Part shown: one piece after another, positions 8,915 through 17,750 of the stretch
Layout of the letters: the number at the start of each line of letters is the position of its first letter
How positions within the stretch are numbered: position 1 is the stretch's first letter
NCBI GenBank assembly: GCA_963807675.1
Contig: CAWECP010000012.1
Span: forward strand, 1,178,001 to 1,242,000
Source of the DNA: Bog-473 sp963807675
Lineage (GTDB): Bacteria > Actinomycetota > Acidimicrobiia > Acidimicrobiales > RAAP-2
Direction of reading: 5' to 3'
DNA length: 64,000 nucleotides
The notes under the pieces: generated by a model
The model's input: only the letters and a program-made list of their open reading frames with translations
Database searches by the model: none
Told to the model about the DNA's origin: nothing
Translations under genes and position numbers: made by a program

Positions 8915-10194
8915 CGACCGACGACCGCACCAGGGCAGACGAGACCGAGGACGAGGCTCTGCGCGACTACCGGCGAACGGCCCGGGCGTGGCTGAGCGAG
9001 CACATGCCGCGACGGGACGGCCCCGACCAGGGCCATGACGTCGACTACTTCACTCCGGCGGTCATGGCGACCAACCGAGCGCTGCAACGACGACTCTTCG
9101 AGGGCGGCTACGCGGGCATCACCTGGCCGAAGGAGTACGGGGGCCAGGGGCTGCCCAGCGCGTACGAATGGGCCTTCGTGGACGAGGCGGCGGACTTCGT
9201 GCTGCCCGACTTCGGCGCGCTCACCATCACGACCTTCCACGTCTGTGTCCCCACCATGCTGGCCTACGCCTCGCCGGAATTCCTGCACCGGTTCGTGCCC
9301 AAGGTCCTGGCCGGGGACGAGCTGGTCTGCCAGTTCTTCTCGGAGCCGTCGTCGGGCTCGGACCTCGCGGGCGCCCGCACCCGGGCCACCCGGGACGGCG
9401 AGCAGTGGGTCCTCGACGGGCAGAAGATCTGGAGCACGTTCGCCCACCTGGCTGACTCGGGCATGTGCCTCGCCCGCACGGACTGGGACGTCCCCAAGCA
9501 TCAGGGCCTGACGTGGTTCCTGGTCCCCTGTCGCGCTCCCGGGGTCACCATCAGGCCCATCAAGCAGATCAACGAGGTGGCGGAGTTCTGCGAGGAATTC
9601 TTCGACAACGTGGTCGTCCCGGATGCCGACCGCCTGTGCGAGGTCAACGCGGGCTGGGCCGTCACCCAGACCATGTTCGTCATGGAACGGGGGGCGGGGC
9701 GACCAGAGGACGGCAGTCCCCTCGAAGGTCCCGGACCGCTGGCACCCGACCTCGTGCAACTGGCCCGCGACGCGGGGAGACTCGACGACCCCATCGTCCG
9801 GCAAGAACTGGCACGAGCGCACACCGCCGACTTCGTCGCCAAGGCGCTGAGCGCGCGCATCGCCCAAATGGGGCAGCTGGGCCTCCTGACCCCGGGCGTC
9901 GCCTCCTACGTCAAGCTGTTCCGGGGGACGTACGGCCCGCGGCGGGCGCGGCTGGCGGTAGAGATCGGAGGTGCGGGCGCCATGACCTGGGACCGCGATG
10001 ACCCCGACGGGCCCGAGCCTTCACTGTCCTACCTGCGGGCGCGGGGCGCCGCCATTGCCGGTGGGACCAACGAGACCCAGCGCAACGTGATCGGCGAACG
10101 CGTCCTGGAGTTCCCGCGCGAACCGAGCTTCGACACCCGCAAGCCGTTCAACGAGGTGCTGCGCGACGCACAGAACTGGACCGGCAAAGTCTGA
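8911..10194 (+). CDS. Acyl-CoA dehydrogenase, long subunit of a pair
   Basis: A 427-residue acyl-CoA dehydrogenase. Visible motifs are the signature CQFFSEPSSGSDLAG, then GQKIWSTFAHLAD, a DWDVPKHQGLTWFLV segment, and the C-terminal IAGGTNETQRNVIGERVLEFPRE. The ATG at 8911 overlaps the stop of the short subunit, which fixes the start; a longer frame upstream is an artefact. The two genes most likely encode one heteromeric dehydrogenase acting on a bulky acyl-CoA. The gene ends 27 bases from the convergent SDR at 10221. Confidence 0.9.
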   Translation: MTTDDRTRADETEDEALRDYRRTARAWLSEHMPRRDGPDQGHDVDYFTPAVMATNRALQRRLFEGGYAGITWPKEYGGQGLPSAYEWAFVDEAADFVLPDFGALTITTFHVCVPTMLAYASPEFLHRFVPKVLAGDELVCQFFSEPSSGSDLAGARTRATRDGEQWVLDGQKIWSTFAHLADSGMCLARTDWDVPKHQGLTWFLVPCRAPGVTIRPIKQINEVAEFCEEFFDNVVVPDADRLCEVNAGWAVTQTMFVMERGAGRPEDGSPLEGPGPLAPDLVQLARDAGRLDDPIVRQELARAHTADFVAKALSARIAQMGQLGLLTPGVASYVKLFRGTYGPRRARLAVEIGGAGAMTWDRDDPDGPEPSLSYLRARGAAIAGGTNETQRNVIGERVLEFPREPSFDTRKPFNEVLRDAQNWTGKV

Positions 10195-10220
10195 GGTCGG
10201 GCCGCCGCACGGTCGGGTGG

Positions 10221-11162
10221 CTAGCCGCTCCCGTGCGGCATCTCGCCCCACAGGTCGGCGGGCGGCGCGGCGGCCGCGACCAGTTGGGTCACGACGGGAC
10301 CAAGCTCGGCGGGCTCCCATCGCCGACCGGCGTCCGCCGACGGCCCGGCATGCCACCCTTCCAACACCCGTATCTGGCCGCCACGCACGGTGAACACCCG
10401 CCCGGAGACGTCCGACGATTGGGCGCTGGCCAGCCAGGCGACAAGGGGTGCGATGTTCTCGGGGTCGGAGAGGTCGAAGGCACCTGGCTCGACCGGCACC
10501 CTGGACCCAGGCTTTGCCTGTTCCGTCATGCGTGTGTAGGCACCCGGGGCGATCGCATTCACCGTGACGCCGTAGCGCCCGAGCTCGCTGGCGGCAATGA
10601 TCGTCATGGCCGCGATACACCCTTTTGCCGCTCCGTAGTTCGTCTGCCCCACGTTGCCGAAGAGTCCCGACGCCGACGTGGTGTTGATGATCCGGGCGAC
10701 GTTCCTTTCGCCCGCCTTGGTCCGGTCGCGCCAATACTCGGCCGAGCGGCGCATGGTGGCGAAGGTGCCCCGGACATGCACCCTGATGACCGCATCCCAC
10801 TCCTCGATCGACATGTTCGACAACATCCGGTCGCGCAGGATGCCCGCATTGTTCACGACGATGTCGAGAGAGCCGAAGGATCGGACGGCTGCCTGGACGA
10901 GCCGCCCGGAGCCGTCCCAGTCGGACACGTCGTCACCGTTCGCCACGGCCTCTCCGCCCGCAGCGCGGATTTCGTCCACGACGGCGCCGGCCGGCCCCTC
11001 CGAGCTCCCCTGGCCGTCGACCTCCGTTCCCAGGTCGTTGACGACGACCTTGGCCCCCTGGCGGGCCAGCTCCAAGGCATGGCCACGGCCTATGCCGCGA
11101 CCGGCTCCGGTGACGATCGCCACGCGACCCTCAGTGATGCCCGGCAACGCTCCCCCTCTCAC
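10221..11162 (-). CDS. SDR, (3R)-hydroxyacyl-CoA dehydrogenase type
   Basis: A 313-residue short-chain dehydrogenase. TGAGRGIG is at residues 18-25, NNAG at 104-107, Ser163, Tyr176 and Lys180 (YGAAK). The stretch VVVNDLGTEVDGQG and the TSASGLFGNVGQTNYGAAK region match the dehydrogenase part of peroxisomal multifunctional enzyme type 2, which oxidises (3R)-hydroxyacyl-CoA in beta-oxidation. It is a close paralogue of the SDR at 43559-44467. A GTG start at 11162 is used. It is the last gene of the minus-strand operon, after two CoA-transferases (12-base gap). Confidence 0.87.
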   Translation of the reverse strand: MRGGALPGITEGRVAIVTGAGRGIGRGHALELARQGAKVVVNDLGTEVDGQGSSEGPAGAVVDEIRAAGGEAVANGDDVSDWDGSGRLVQAAVRSFGSLDIVVNNAGILRDRMLSNMSIEEWDAVIRVHVRGTFATMRRSAEYWRDRTKAGERNVARIINTTSASGLFGNVGQTNYGAAKGCIAAMTIIAASELGRYGVTVNAIAPGAYTRMTEQAKPGSRVPVEPGAFDLSDPENIAPLVAWLASAQSSDVSGRVFTVRGGQIRVLEGWHAGPSADAGRRWEPAELGPVVTQLVAAAAPPADLWGEMPHGSG

Positions 11163-11174
11163 ACGGCCGCCCGT

Positions 11175-12401
11175 TCAGCATGACGACGGACCGGTGGCCC
11201 CGTCGGCGACCCACACCGCCCCGCTGGATTGCAGCCTGTCCACCTCCGCCTCGCTGCGGCCCAACCATTCCCCCAACACGTCCGCCGTGTGCTCCCCCAA
11301 CCTGGGCCCGCTCGTCCACCGGCGCGGCGGGTTCCGGCGTATCGGGTAAGGGGCGTCCGGGTACTCGAGACACCCGAGGTCGGGGTGGCGGACCTCGACG
11401 AGGGCACCCCGGCTGCGATGCTGCGGGTCGCGCCACAGGTCCTCGCTGTCCTGCACAGGACCGGCGGCCAGGCCGAGCGCTTGCAGGGCGAGCGACGCCT
11501 GGAGGGGTGTGACCGTCGCGGCCCACGTCTCGACGGCTCCACGCACGGCGTCGACGCCGCCGCCATCGGGTTCGACGTCGGGTCGCTCGAGGAACGAGGA
11601 CAGGATCTCCCAATCCCTGGCGTCCTCGAGCTCGACCGCCACCCAGGCGTCGGCGCCGCGGCATCGGAAGACTCCCGAGAAGAGCGAGCCCGGCACTTCG
11701 TTGGGACCGGCGCTCCACTCCCGACCGTTGGCCAGGTAGTCGAGGTAGAGGGCGGGCAGGATGGCCGCGCCCGTCTCGGTCTGCGCCAGGTCGATGTAGA
11801 CGCCGGGCGTACCTTCAGCCACCTCGGCCAAGGCGGCGACGATGGCGCAGGCCCCGTGGATCCCGGCCACGAAGTCGAAGTGGATGCCGTCGGGAGCCCA
11901 CGCCAGGGTGTGGCCGAGGAAGTTGTTGATGTTCGACGCGTAGGCCCGGAATTCCGCCAGCGGCCCCGATCGTCCGTAGCCGGAGATCGCCAGCATCACC
12001 AGTTCGGGATTGTGCGCCCGCAGATCCCCATACGAACACCCCCACGACTCCATGGTGCCCGGGCCCAGGTTCTCGACCACCACGTCCGCCCGGGCGGACA
12101 GCTCTCGAAAGGCCCGTCGTCCGCCTTCGTTCGTCATGTCGAGGCAGGCACTGCGCAGACCGCGGGTCATCCCGGCGAACAGAGCGGTCGTCCGGATTCC
12201 CGACGGCTCGACGATCTGCGGCCGACCCGGCGCGTCGTAGGCGCGCAACGCCTCTGGACGGTCCCTCGACTCGATCTTCACGACATCGGCTCCGAGCTCC
12301 GCCAGCATCAACGCACAGATGTTGCCGGCGACGAAGGCGCCGAACGAGAGGACGCGGATGCCCCGGAGGGGCTGGGACTGGCTGACGCTAGACGAGTCCA
12401 T
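11175..12401 (-). CDS. CaiB/BaiF family III CoA-transferase, Asp-bearing partner
   Basis: A 408-residue family III CoA-transferase (formyl-CoA transferase/CaiB/alpha-methylacyl-CoA racemase superfamily). The N-terminal Rossmann motif is LRGIRVLSFGAFVAGNICA, followed by LGADVVKIESRDRPE. Aligned by eye to formyl-CoA transferase through the later TGxGQ-like position, the catalytic Asp is present (HFDFVAGIHG). It overlaps the upstream CoA-transferase gene by 14 bases, and that protein appears to lack the Asp. The pair may therefore form a heteromer with one active subunit. The CoA donor and acceptor are unknown. Confidence 0.88.
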   Translation of the reverse strand: MDSSSVSQSQPLRGIRVLSFGAFVAGNICALMLAELGADVVKIESRDRPEALRAYDAPGRPQIVEPSGIRTTALFAGMTRGLRSACLDMTNEGGRRAFRELSARADVVVENLGPGTMESWGCSYGDLRAHNPELVMLAISGYGRSGPLAEFRAYASNINNFLGHTLAWAPDGIHFDFVAGIHGACAIVAALAEVAEGTPGVYIDLAQTETGAAILPALYLDYLANGREWSAGPNEVPGSLFSGVFRCRGADAWVAVELEDARDWEILSSFLERPDVEPDGGGVDAVRGAVETWAATVTPLQASLALQALGLAAGPVQDSEDLWRDPQHRSRGALVEVRHPDLGCLEYPDAPYPIRRNPPRRWTSGPRLGEHTADVLGEWLGRSEAEVDRLQSSGAVWVADGATGPSSC

Positions 12402-13602
12402 CGATCCGCCAGTTCTCCACGTCTCGCGCCGAATATCCCAGGTCGCCCACGTAGATCTCCTCGTTGGCCTCTCCCAGCCGGGGTGCCGATCTCCGGTAAC
12501 CGATCAACGACGGGATCGAGACGAACGGCGCGCCGGGCAGGGGCACCGACCCCGCCTCGGCCGGCGACGACGGAATGAAGAACCCGCGCGCCCTCAGCTG
12601 GGGATCATCGGCGAACTGGGCCGGCGTCTGCGTCAACGCACAGGGCAGCCCGGCCGCCTGTCCGGCGACGACGAACTCCTTGGCGCTCCGCTCGGAGAGC
12701 AGGCCGGCGATGACGTCGGTCAACAGGTCGAACAGTTGGACGCGCAGCACCCGGTCGCGATAGATCGGATCCGCGAGGACCTCGGGACGACCGAGCAGGT
12801 CGACGAAGATGTCCCACTGGTGGTCGGAGTGGGCGCCGATGTCGAGCAGTCCGTCGCGGCACGGCCAGATGCCGCCCGGCGGTGGGCCGAAGTTGGTCGC
12901 CCGGGTCTTGATCTGTCCGGCCAGGCCGTACTGCTCGGTGCCCAACTTGTTGAACAAGCCGACCTCGTGGACCGAGAGGTCGATCGCCTGCGTCCAGAGA
13001 TCGCGTGGACAGCGCAGCGTGGCCTGGACGAGAAAGGCGGCCCAGATGCCTGCCTCGTCGTAGAACTCCTGACCCGGCATGGCCAGCGGGGGTCCTTCGG
13101 GCGGGCCGACGGGATGCATGTACCCGCTCATGGCGAAGGAGGTGAACGGCGTGGCCCGCCAGTCACGGTAGGGACCGGTCAGCCCGAATGGTGTGATGAA
13201 GCACGTCAGCACGGGACCCGACACCCAGGAGAGCGAAAGCGGGTCCTCGACGAAACCGACCACCCGTTCGCGCTCACCTCTCGGGGAGGCCACCACCACG
13301 TCCGCCCAGGCCGCGAGGTCCTCGAGCAGCGGGCGCGCGTCGTCGCGCTCCCAGTCGAGCGTGATGCCACGCTTGTTGTGGTGGTAGTACGCGAAGAGGA
13401 GGCTGGCCTCCGGACCGTGCTGCCCGTCGCGCCACGGCGGGAGGAAGCGCATCCGGTCACCGGAGGGTCGTTCGACCTTCACCACGTCGGCCCCGAGATC
13501 CGCCAGGATCTTGCCGCAGTACGCCCCGGTCCGGCCGCTGAGGTCGAGCACCCGTACGCCGGACAGTGGCAGCACCTCACCTCGCTCCCCAACGTCAGGC
13601 AT
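12388..13602 (-). CDS. CaiB/BaiF family III CoA-transferase, atypical active site
   Basis: A 404-residue family III CoA-transferase with the N-terminal signature LSGVRVLDLSGRTGAYCGKILADLGADVVKVERPSG (given as its start and key Gly/Asp residues). At the place of the family's catalytic Asp the sequence reads GQEFYDEAG; by spacing the exact position is Phe, with an Asp two residues later, so activity is doubtful. Its start shares one base with the DUF35 stop (TGATG), and its end overlaps the next CoA-transferase. It is likely the non-catalytic or differently catalytic partner of the 11175-12401 product. Confidence 0.86.
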   Translation of the reverse strand: MPDVGERGEVLPLSGVRVLDLSGRTGAYCGKILADLGADVVKVERPSGDRMRFLPPWRDGQHGPEASLLFAYYHHNKRGITLDWERDDARPLLEDLAAWADVVVASPRGERERVVGFVEDPLSLSWVSGPVLTCFITPFGLTGPYRDWRATPFTSFAMSGYMHPVGPPEGPPLAMPGQEFYDEAGIWAAFLVQATLRCPRDLWTQAIDLSVHEVGLFNKLGTEQYGLAGQIKTRATNFGPPPGGIWPCRDGLLDIGAHSDHQWDIFVDLLGRPEVLADPIYRDRVLRVQLFDLLTDVIAGLLSERSAKEFVVAGQAAGLPCALTQTPAQFADDPQLRARGFFIPSSPAEAGSVPLPGAPFVSIPSLIGYRRSAPRLGEANEEIYVGDLGYSARDVENWRIDGLV

Positions 13603-14039
13603 CAGGAGTCTCCCGGTGTCGGCGAGGCTTCTGACAATTCGAACCGGTAGAGCGCGCTGCCCTCACCCGTGTCACTGAACACGACCCGCACCGGCAGGCC
13701 GATCGACACCCGATCCGGTTCACACCCCACGACGTTGGTCAGGACGCGCGGCCCCTCCGCGAGCTCCACGTAGGCGATGACATAGGGCACGGCCTCGCCG
13801 AACACTCCGGGCCCGCGATGGGCGACGGTGAAGCTGTAGATCGTGCCGCGTCCCGAGGCCTCGATCCACGTCACGGACAGGCCGCCGCACTCGGGGCAGT
13901 ACGTCTTGGGATACCAAATCACCGCGCCGCACTGGTCGCAGCGCGCCAGGAGCAGCCGGCCGGCCGTGGTGGCGTCCCAGAATTCAGCCGTCTCGGGCGT
14001 CCGTTCCGGGGCGGGAGCGGGCAAGCGATCGGCCCTCAC
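13602..14039 (-). CDS. DUF35 OB-fold / zinc-ribbon acyl-CoA-associated protein
   Basis: A 145-residue protein with an N-terminal zinc ribbon (CDQCG...CPECGG, four Cys) and a C-terminal OB fold of the DUF35 type (IYSFTVAHRG, VGCEPDRVSIGLPVRVVF). In actinobacteria such proteins associate with SCP2-type thiolases; in steroid side-chain loss a DUF35 domain (ChsH2) is needed by the aldolase Ltp2. It overlaps the adjacent thiolase gene by 4 bases at 14036-14039, which supports a physical complex. It is not expected to be catalytic by itself. Paralogues are at 24777-25199 and 47449-47869. Confidence 0.9.
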   Translation of the reverse strand: MRADRLPAPAPERTPETAEFWDATTAGRLLLARCDQCGAVIWYPKTYCPECGGLSVTWIEASGRGTIYSFTVAHRGPGVFGEAVPYVIAYVELAEGPRVLTNVVGCEPDRVSIGLPVRVVFSDTGEGSALYRFELSEASPTPGDS

Positions 14040-15193
14040 GCGTCCTCCCGGCCAAGGATCAGGGTGGCGCTGCCCATCCTCGTGCCGATCGAACCGCCGG
14101 TGCCGTGAGCCAACGCGACCTCGCAGTTCGGCACCTGGACGGCCGGATGCGCCTCACCTCGCAATTGGCGCACGGCCTCGATGATCTTGGTCATCCCACC
14201 GCGGTTCGAAGGATGGTTGTTGCAGAGCCCACCACCGTCCGTGTTGAAGGGCAGTCGCCCGTCGGGTGCCACCAGCGCGCCGTCCAGGACGAAACGCCCG
14301 CCCGCCCCCTTGTTGCAGAATCCCAGGTCCTCGATGGTCTGCACGACGGTGATCGTGAACGAGTCGTAGAGCGACACGTAGTCCACGTCGGCTGGCGTCA
14401 CGCCCGCCTGGGCGAACGCCTCCGGTCCCGTGTAGGCCGCACCGGTGAACGTGAGATCGATGCGACCGTTCCCTGTGTGCTTCACCGCCTCCGCCTGGCC
14501 CAGGACCTTCACCGATCGGCGGTTCAGCTCCCGGGCCGCTTCCGGGCTGACCACCACGACCGCTCCCCCGCCGTCTGTCACGACGCAGCAGTCGAGGCGA
14601 TGCAGCGGAGAGCTGATCACGGGGGAGTCCAGCACCTCGTCCACGGTCACGGGGTTCGGCAAGAACGCGTGGGGATTGTGCTGCGCGTGCAGTGACGCCG
14701 CGACCTTGACTTCGGCCAGTTGGGCGCTGGTCGTGCCGAACTCGAACATGTGCCGCTGGGCGGCCAGCGCGTAGCCGGAGACGGCCGACATCCCCCACAT
14801 CGACTCGAACCCGGCCTCCGGCGAACCCGAGGACCGGGCGGCCGGCGCCCGACCGCTACGGGCCAGCCCGGCCATGGTGATCAGGACAACGTGGCAGCGC
14901 CCGGTGGCGATGGCCGCCGCGGCGTGGCCCACGTGGACGAGAGAGGACGACCCACCGGTCTCGGTCGAATCCACGTAGCGGGGACGGAGGTCGAGGTAGT
15001 CGGCCATGGAGATGGCGCCGAAGCCGGCCGAAGAATCACAGAGGTAGCCGTCGACGTCCGAAACGTCGAGCCCGGCGTCGGCGAGCGCGCCCAGGGCAAC
15101 CTCGGCATGGAGCTGAGGGATGCTGCGGTCCGGGATCTCCCGTCGCGGATGTTCGTAGACACCGGCGATCCACGCGCGCGCATTAATGGTCAC
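14036..15193 (-). CDS. SCP2-type thiolase fold protein, likely aldolase
   Basis: A 385-residue lipid-transfer/thiolase-fold protein. The nucleophilic Cys of true thiolases is absent: that region reads STETGGSSS (residues 76-84). The C-terminal HPxG motif is altered (GGGLCNNHPSNRG). The YDSF motif (SLYDSFTITVV) matches the Tyr region of Ltp2-type retro-aldolases. Coupled to the DUF35 gene, it most likely cleaves a beta-hydroxyacyl-CoA in a retro-aldol reaction rather than by thiolysis; that is inference from the family. The start is a GTG at 15193, with a 72-base gap to the upstream luciferase-like gene. Confidence 0.87.
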   Translation of the reverse strand: MTINARAWIAGVYEHPRREIPDRSIPQLHAEVALGALADAGLDVSDVDGYLCDSSAGFGAISMADYLDLRPRYVDSTETGGSSSLVHVGHAAAAIATGRCHVVLITMAGLARSGRAPAARSSGSPEAGFESMWGMSAVSGYALAAQRHMFEFGTTSAQLAEVKVAASLHAQHNPHAFLPNPVTVDEVLDSPVISSPLHRLDCCVVTDGGGAVVVVSPEAARELNRRSVKVLGQAEAVKHTGNGRIDLTFTGAAYTGPEAFAQAGVTPADVDYVSLYDSFTITVVQTIEDLGFCNKGAGGRFVLDGALVAPDGRLPFNTDGGGLCNNHPSNRGGMTKIIEAVRQLRGEAHPAVQVPNCEVALAHGTGGSIGTRMGSATLILGREDA

Positions 15194-15265
15194 GTCAGCT
15201 CCTCGTCCCGCAAGTTACCAACGTGGAAAGGCGATCGCCGGCACGCCGGGGACGGCGCCGGCTCT

Positions 15266-16387
15266 TCAGCCCGCGTTGACGACCTCCGCCGCGGCACTGC
15301 GTACGACCGGCAGCACCTCGCTCGAGAACAGCCGCAGGCTGCTCTCGGTCTCCTTCACCGACATGCCGGAGATGGAGTGCAACATGACGATGTGGTCGGT
15401 CCCGGTGACCTCGGCATACATACGAATCTTCTCGATACACTGCTCGGGCGTGCCGAAGATGCCGCTCCTGATGTAGTCGTCCCGGGGCGACGAACCCCTT
15501 GGGTCCCCCCCGCCACCGGGCGCGTACTGCTGATAGCCCTTGATCCCGGCGAACTGCTGCGGCTTGTCGAAGCCATAGTGGCGCCTCGATCCCTCGATGT
15601 AGCCGCCGAAGGCACGGTCCGCGACTTCCATCGCCGCCTCGTGCGACGTGGCGCAATAGCCGGGTGCCGCAATGATGGGACGCGTCGGCCCGAGTCCTAC
15701 CCGGGCCCGGGCGTCGTTGAAGATCTGGCAGTTCTCGGTCATCGTGGCCACCGAGGTGCCGCCGGTGCACATGAGATCGAGGCCCATTTCGGCGACGGGT
15801 TCGAGGCTCGACTTGCTCACCAGCGCCCCGTAGATGTTCTCCCCCAGGGTCGCCGACCACGGCCGGGGCCGGGTCGTCGCTCCGGAGACGTGGTAGTGCG
15901 CCCCCTCGTAGGAGAAGTTCTCCTCGTGGAGCGCCAGCCGCAGGATGTCGACGCCCTCCTTGAAGCGGTCGCTGGCCTCGTTCTGGTCGATGCCCAGGTA
16001 CCGGTACTCGCTCGGTGAACTGCCGCGGCCGACGCCGACGTAGATCCGCCGTCCCCGAAGCATGTTGTCGAGCACCGAGAGCTCCTCGGCCACCCGCAGC
16101 GGGTTGTTCCACGGCAGCACCACGACGCACGTGCCCATTTCGAGCCGTTCGGTCCGCCCCGCCATGTAGTAGAGGATCGCCAGGGGATTGCTCGTCATGT
16201 GATAGGGCGAGCCGTGGTGCTCTACCTGGAACAACGCGTCGAAGCCGAGCGGGTCGAGCAGGTCGGCGATGTAGATGTTGTCCTCGTAGACCTGCCCGTC
16301 CCGTATGGTCGGTGGTCCGCTGAGTCCCGGGGTGTCGTTGCGGAGCCAATCGCCTCCCTGGAACCCCAGAAACACGCTGATCTTCAT
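15266..16387 (-). CDS. Luciferase-like (LLM) flavin/F420-dependent oxidoreductase
   Basis: A 373-residue bacterial-luciferase-like TIM-barrel enzyme. Typical elements are the LEMGTCVVVLPWNNPLRVAEE strand-helix region, VGVGRGSSPSEYRYLGI, and the C-terminal GTPEQCIEKIRMYAEVTGTDHIV. Such enzymes use FMNH2 or reduced F420 for mono-oxygenation or hydride transfer. In this operon a Baeyer-Villiger-like or hydroxylation step on the substrate is plausible but not shown. It lies between the amidohydrolase gene (58-base gap) and the thiolase/DUF35 pair. Confidence 0.88.
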   Translation of the reverse strand: MKISVFLGFQGGDWLRNDTPGLSGPPTIRDGQVYEDNIYIADLLDPLGFDALFQVEHHGSPYHMTSNPLAILYYMAGRTERLEMGTCVVVLPWNNPLRVAEELSVLDNMLRGRRIYVGVGRGSSPSEYRYLGIDQNEASDRFKEGVDILRLALHEENFSYEGAHYHVSGATTRPRPWSATLGENIYGALVSKSSLEPVAEMGLDLMCTGGTSVATMTENCQIFNDARARVGLGPTRPIIAAPGYCATSHEAAMEVADRAFGGYIEGSRRHYGFDKPQQFAGIKGYQQYAPGGGGDPRGSSPRDDYIRSGIFGTPEQCIEKIRMYAEVTGTDHIVMLHSISGMSVKETESSLRLFSSEVLPVVRSAAAEVVNAG

Positions 16388-16445
16388 CCGTTCATCCCTT
16401 CCGGCACCGGAGGGGTGCCTCGATGGTGCCCGTCGAGCCGGGCCG

Positions 16446-17663
16446 TCACGTCGGAGCCGGTGCCGGCGTGAAGCGGAACAATCGCTCTGCGTTCCCCCGC
16501 AGGACCTTGTGCCGGTCCATCTCCGAGAGGTCGACGAGCTGCTTCTGCGCGTGCTCCAGGCAGTTCGGCCAGGTCGAGTCGCTATGGGGATAGTCCGTCT
16601 CGATCATGACGTTGTCGGCGCCGATCACGTCGATGTTCTTGATCCCGTGGAGATCGTCGATGAAGCAGCCGTAGATGTGCTTACGGAAGGTATCCATCAC
16701 CGAGAAACCGTCCATCTCGACGCCACCGGCTTCCATCACCTCGACGCGTCCGGAAAGGGAGTCGTGCCGGACATCGCCCTTCTGGATCCAGTACCGGTGC
16801 GTTTCGACGACCTGAGTGCACCGCTCCAGGAAGTAGGGCATCCACCCGATTCCGCCCTCGGCCAACGCCACCTTGATGCCGGGAAACTTCCTCAGCACGG
16901 GGCTGAAGATCCACTCCACCATGGCACCCGCGATCCCCACCGGCACCCCCCACGACATCGTCACCAGCATGGGTGACTCGTCCGACATGGTGTAGCGCCG
17001 GCTCGAGGAGCCGATGTGCATGCACACGACCGTCTCGGTCTCCTCGCAGGCGGCCATGAGGGGGTCCCAGTGGCCGCCCCGGTCCTGGATCGTCGGAAGG
17101 CCCAACATGGCGGGGTTCTCGGAGAAGGCGATGGCGCGGGAACCCTTCTCGGCCGTCCGGCGCACCTCCGCCGCGGCCAACGTGGCGTCCCACAGGGGAA
17201 TAAGGGTGAGGGGGATGTAGCGGCCGACGGCACGGCCGCACCACTCCTCGATCATCCAGTCGTTGTAGGCCTGCACACACAACAGGGCGAGCTCTTTGTC
17301 GTCGGCCTCCAGGAACACCTGACCACAGAAGCGCGGGAACGATGGGAAGCACAGCGAGGCGATGACGCCGGCCCGGTTCATGTCCTCCAGCCGGGCCACC
17401 GAGTCATAACAGCCCGGCCGCATCTCGTCGTAGGTGATCGGCTCGAAGCTGAACTCCTCCCGGCGCTTCCCCGCGACGGCGCCGAGTCCAGGGGTGACGC
17501 TGCGCAGGCCCTCGTAGATCCAGGCCTCACCCTGGCTATCACGTTCCAGCCTTGGAGCGGCGTCCTTGAACTTGGCCGGGACACGCTCCTGCCAGACGTG
17601 ACCCGGCTCGAGCACGTGGTCATCGACGGAGATCAACCATTCCGATGCACCTTTGTCTGTCAC
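16446..17663 (-). CDS. Amidohydrolase family protein (PF04909-like)
   Basis: A 405-residue TIM-barrel amidohydrolase of the ACMSD/LigY-like class. The N-terminal metal motif is SVDDHVLEP, with further features at WCGRAVGRYIPLTLIPLWD, ALAEGGIGWMPYFLERC and the C-terminal ETDYPHSDSTWPN Asp/His region. The family includes decarboxylases and C-C hydrolases acting on carboxylic acids. It starts at a GTG at 17663. It is a close paralogue of 26806-28074. Four amidohydrolases of this general class occur in the window, each close to a CoA-transferase, aldehyde dehydrogenase or acyl-CoA synthetase gene. The exact reaction is unknown. Confidence 0.86.
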   Translation of the reverse strand: MTDKGASEWLISVDDHVLEPGHVWQERVPAKFKDAAPRLERDSQGEAWIYEGLRSVTPGLGAVAGKRREEFSFEPITYDEMRPGCYDSVARLEDMNRAGVIASLCFPSFPRFCGQVFLEADDKELALLCVQAYNDWMIEEWCGRAVGRYIPLTLIPLWDATLAAAEVRRTAEKGSRAIAFSENPAMLGLPTIQDRGGHWDPLMAACEETETVVCMHIGSSSRRYTMSDESPMLVTMSWGVPVGIAGAMVEWIFSPVLRKFPGIKVALAEGGIGWMPYFLERCTQVVETHRYWIQKGDVRHDSLSGRVEVMEAGGVEMDGFSVMDTFRKHIYGCFIDDLHGIKNIDVIGADNVMIETDYPHSDSTWPNCLEHAQKQLVDLSEMDRHKVLRGNAERLFRFTPAPAPT

Positions 17664-17750
17664 CTACTGCCTCGATTCACTCATCCATCTGTGCCCACCG
17701 GAGGCCGGGTCGGAGTTGTGGCCACGGCCCACCGGATGTCGCCATTGCCG

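Noticed and set aside
9459..9470. GGGCATGTGCCT, an extra partial match to the shared palindrome
   Set aside because: It lies inside ACAD coding sequence (Gly-Met-Cys-Leu), lacks the outer TT/AA and is far from any start; chance match.
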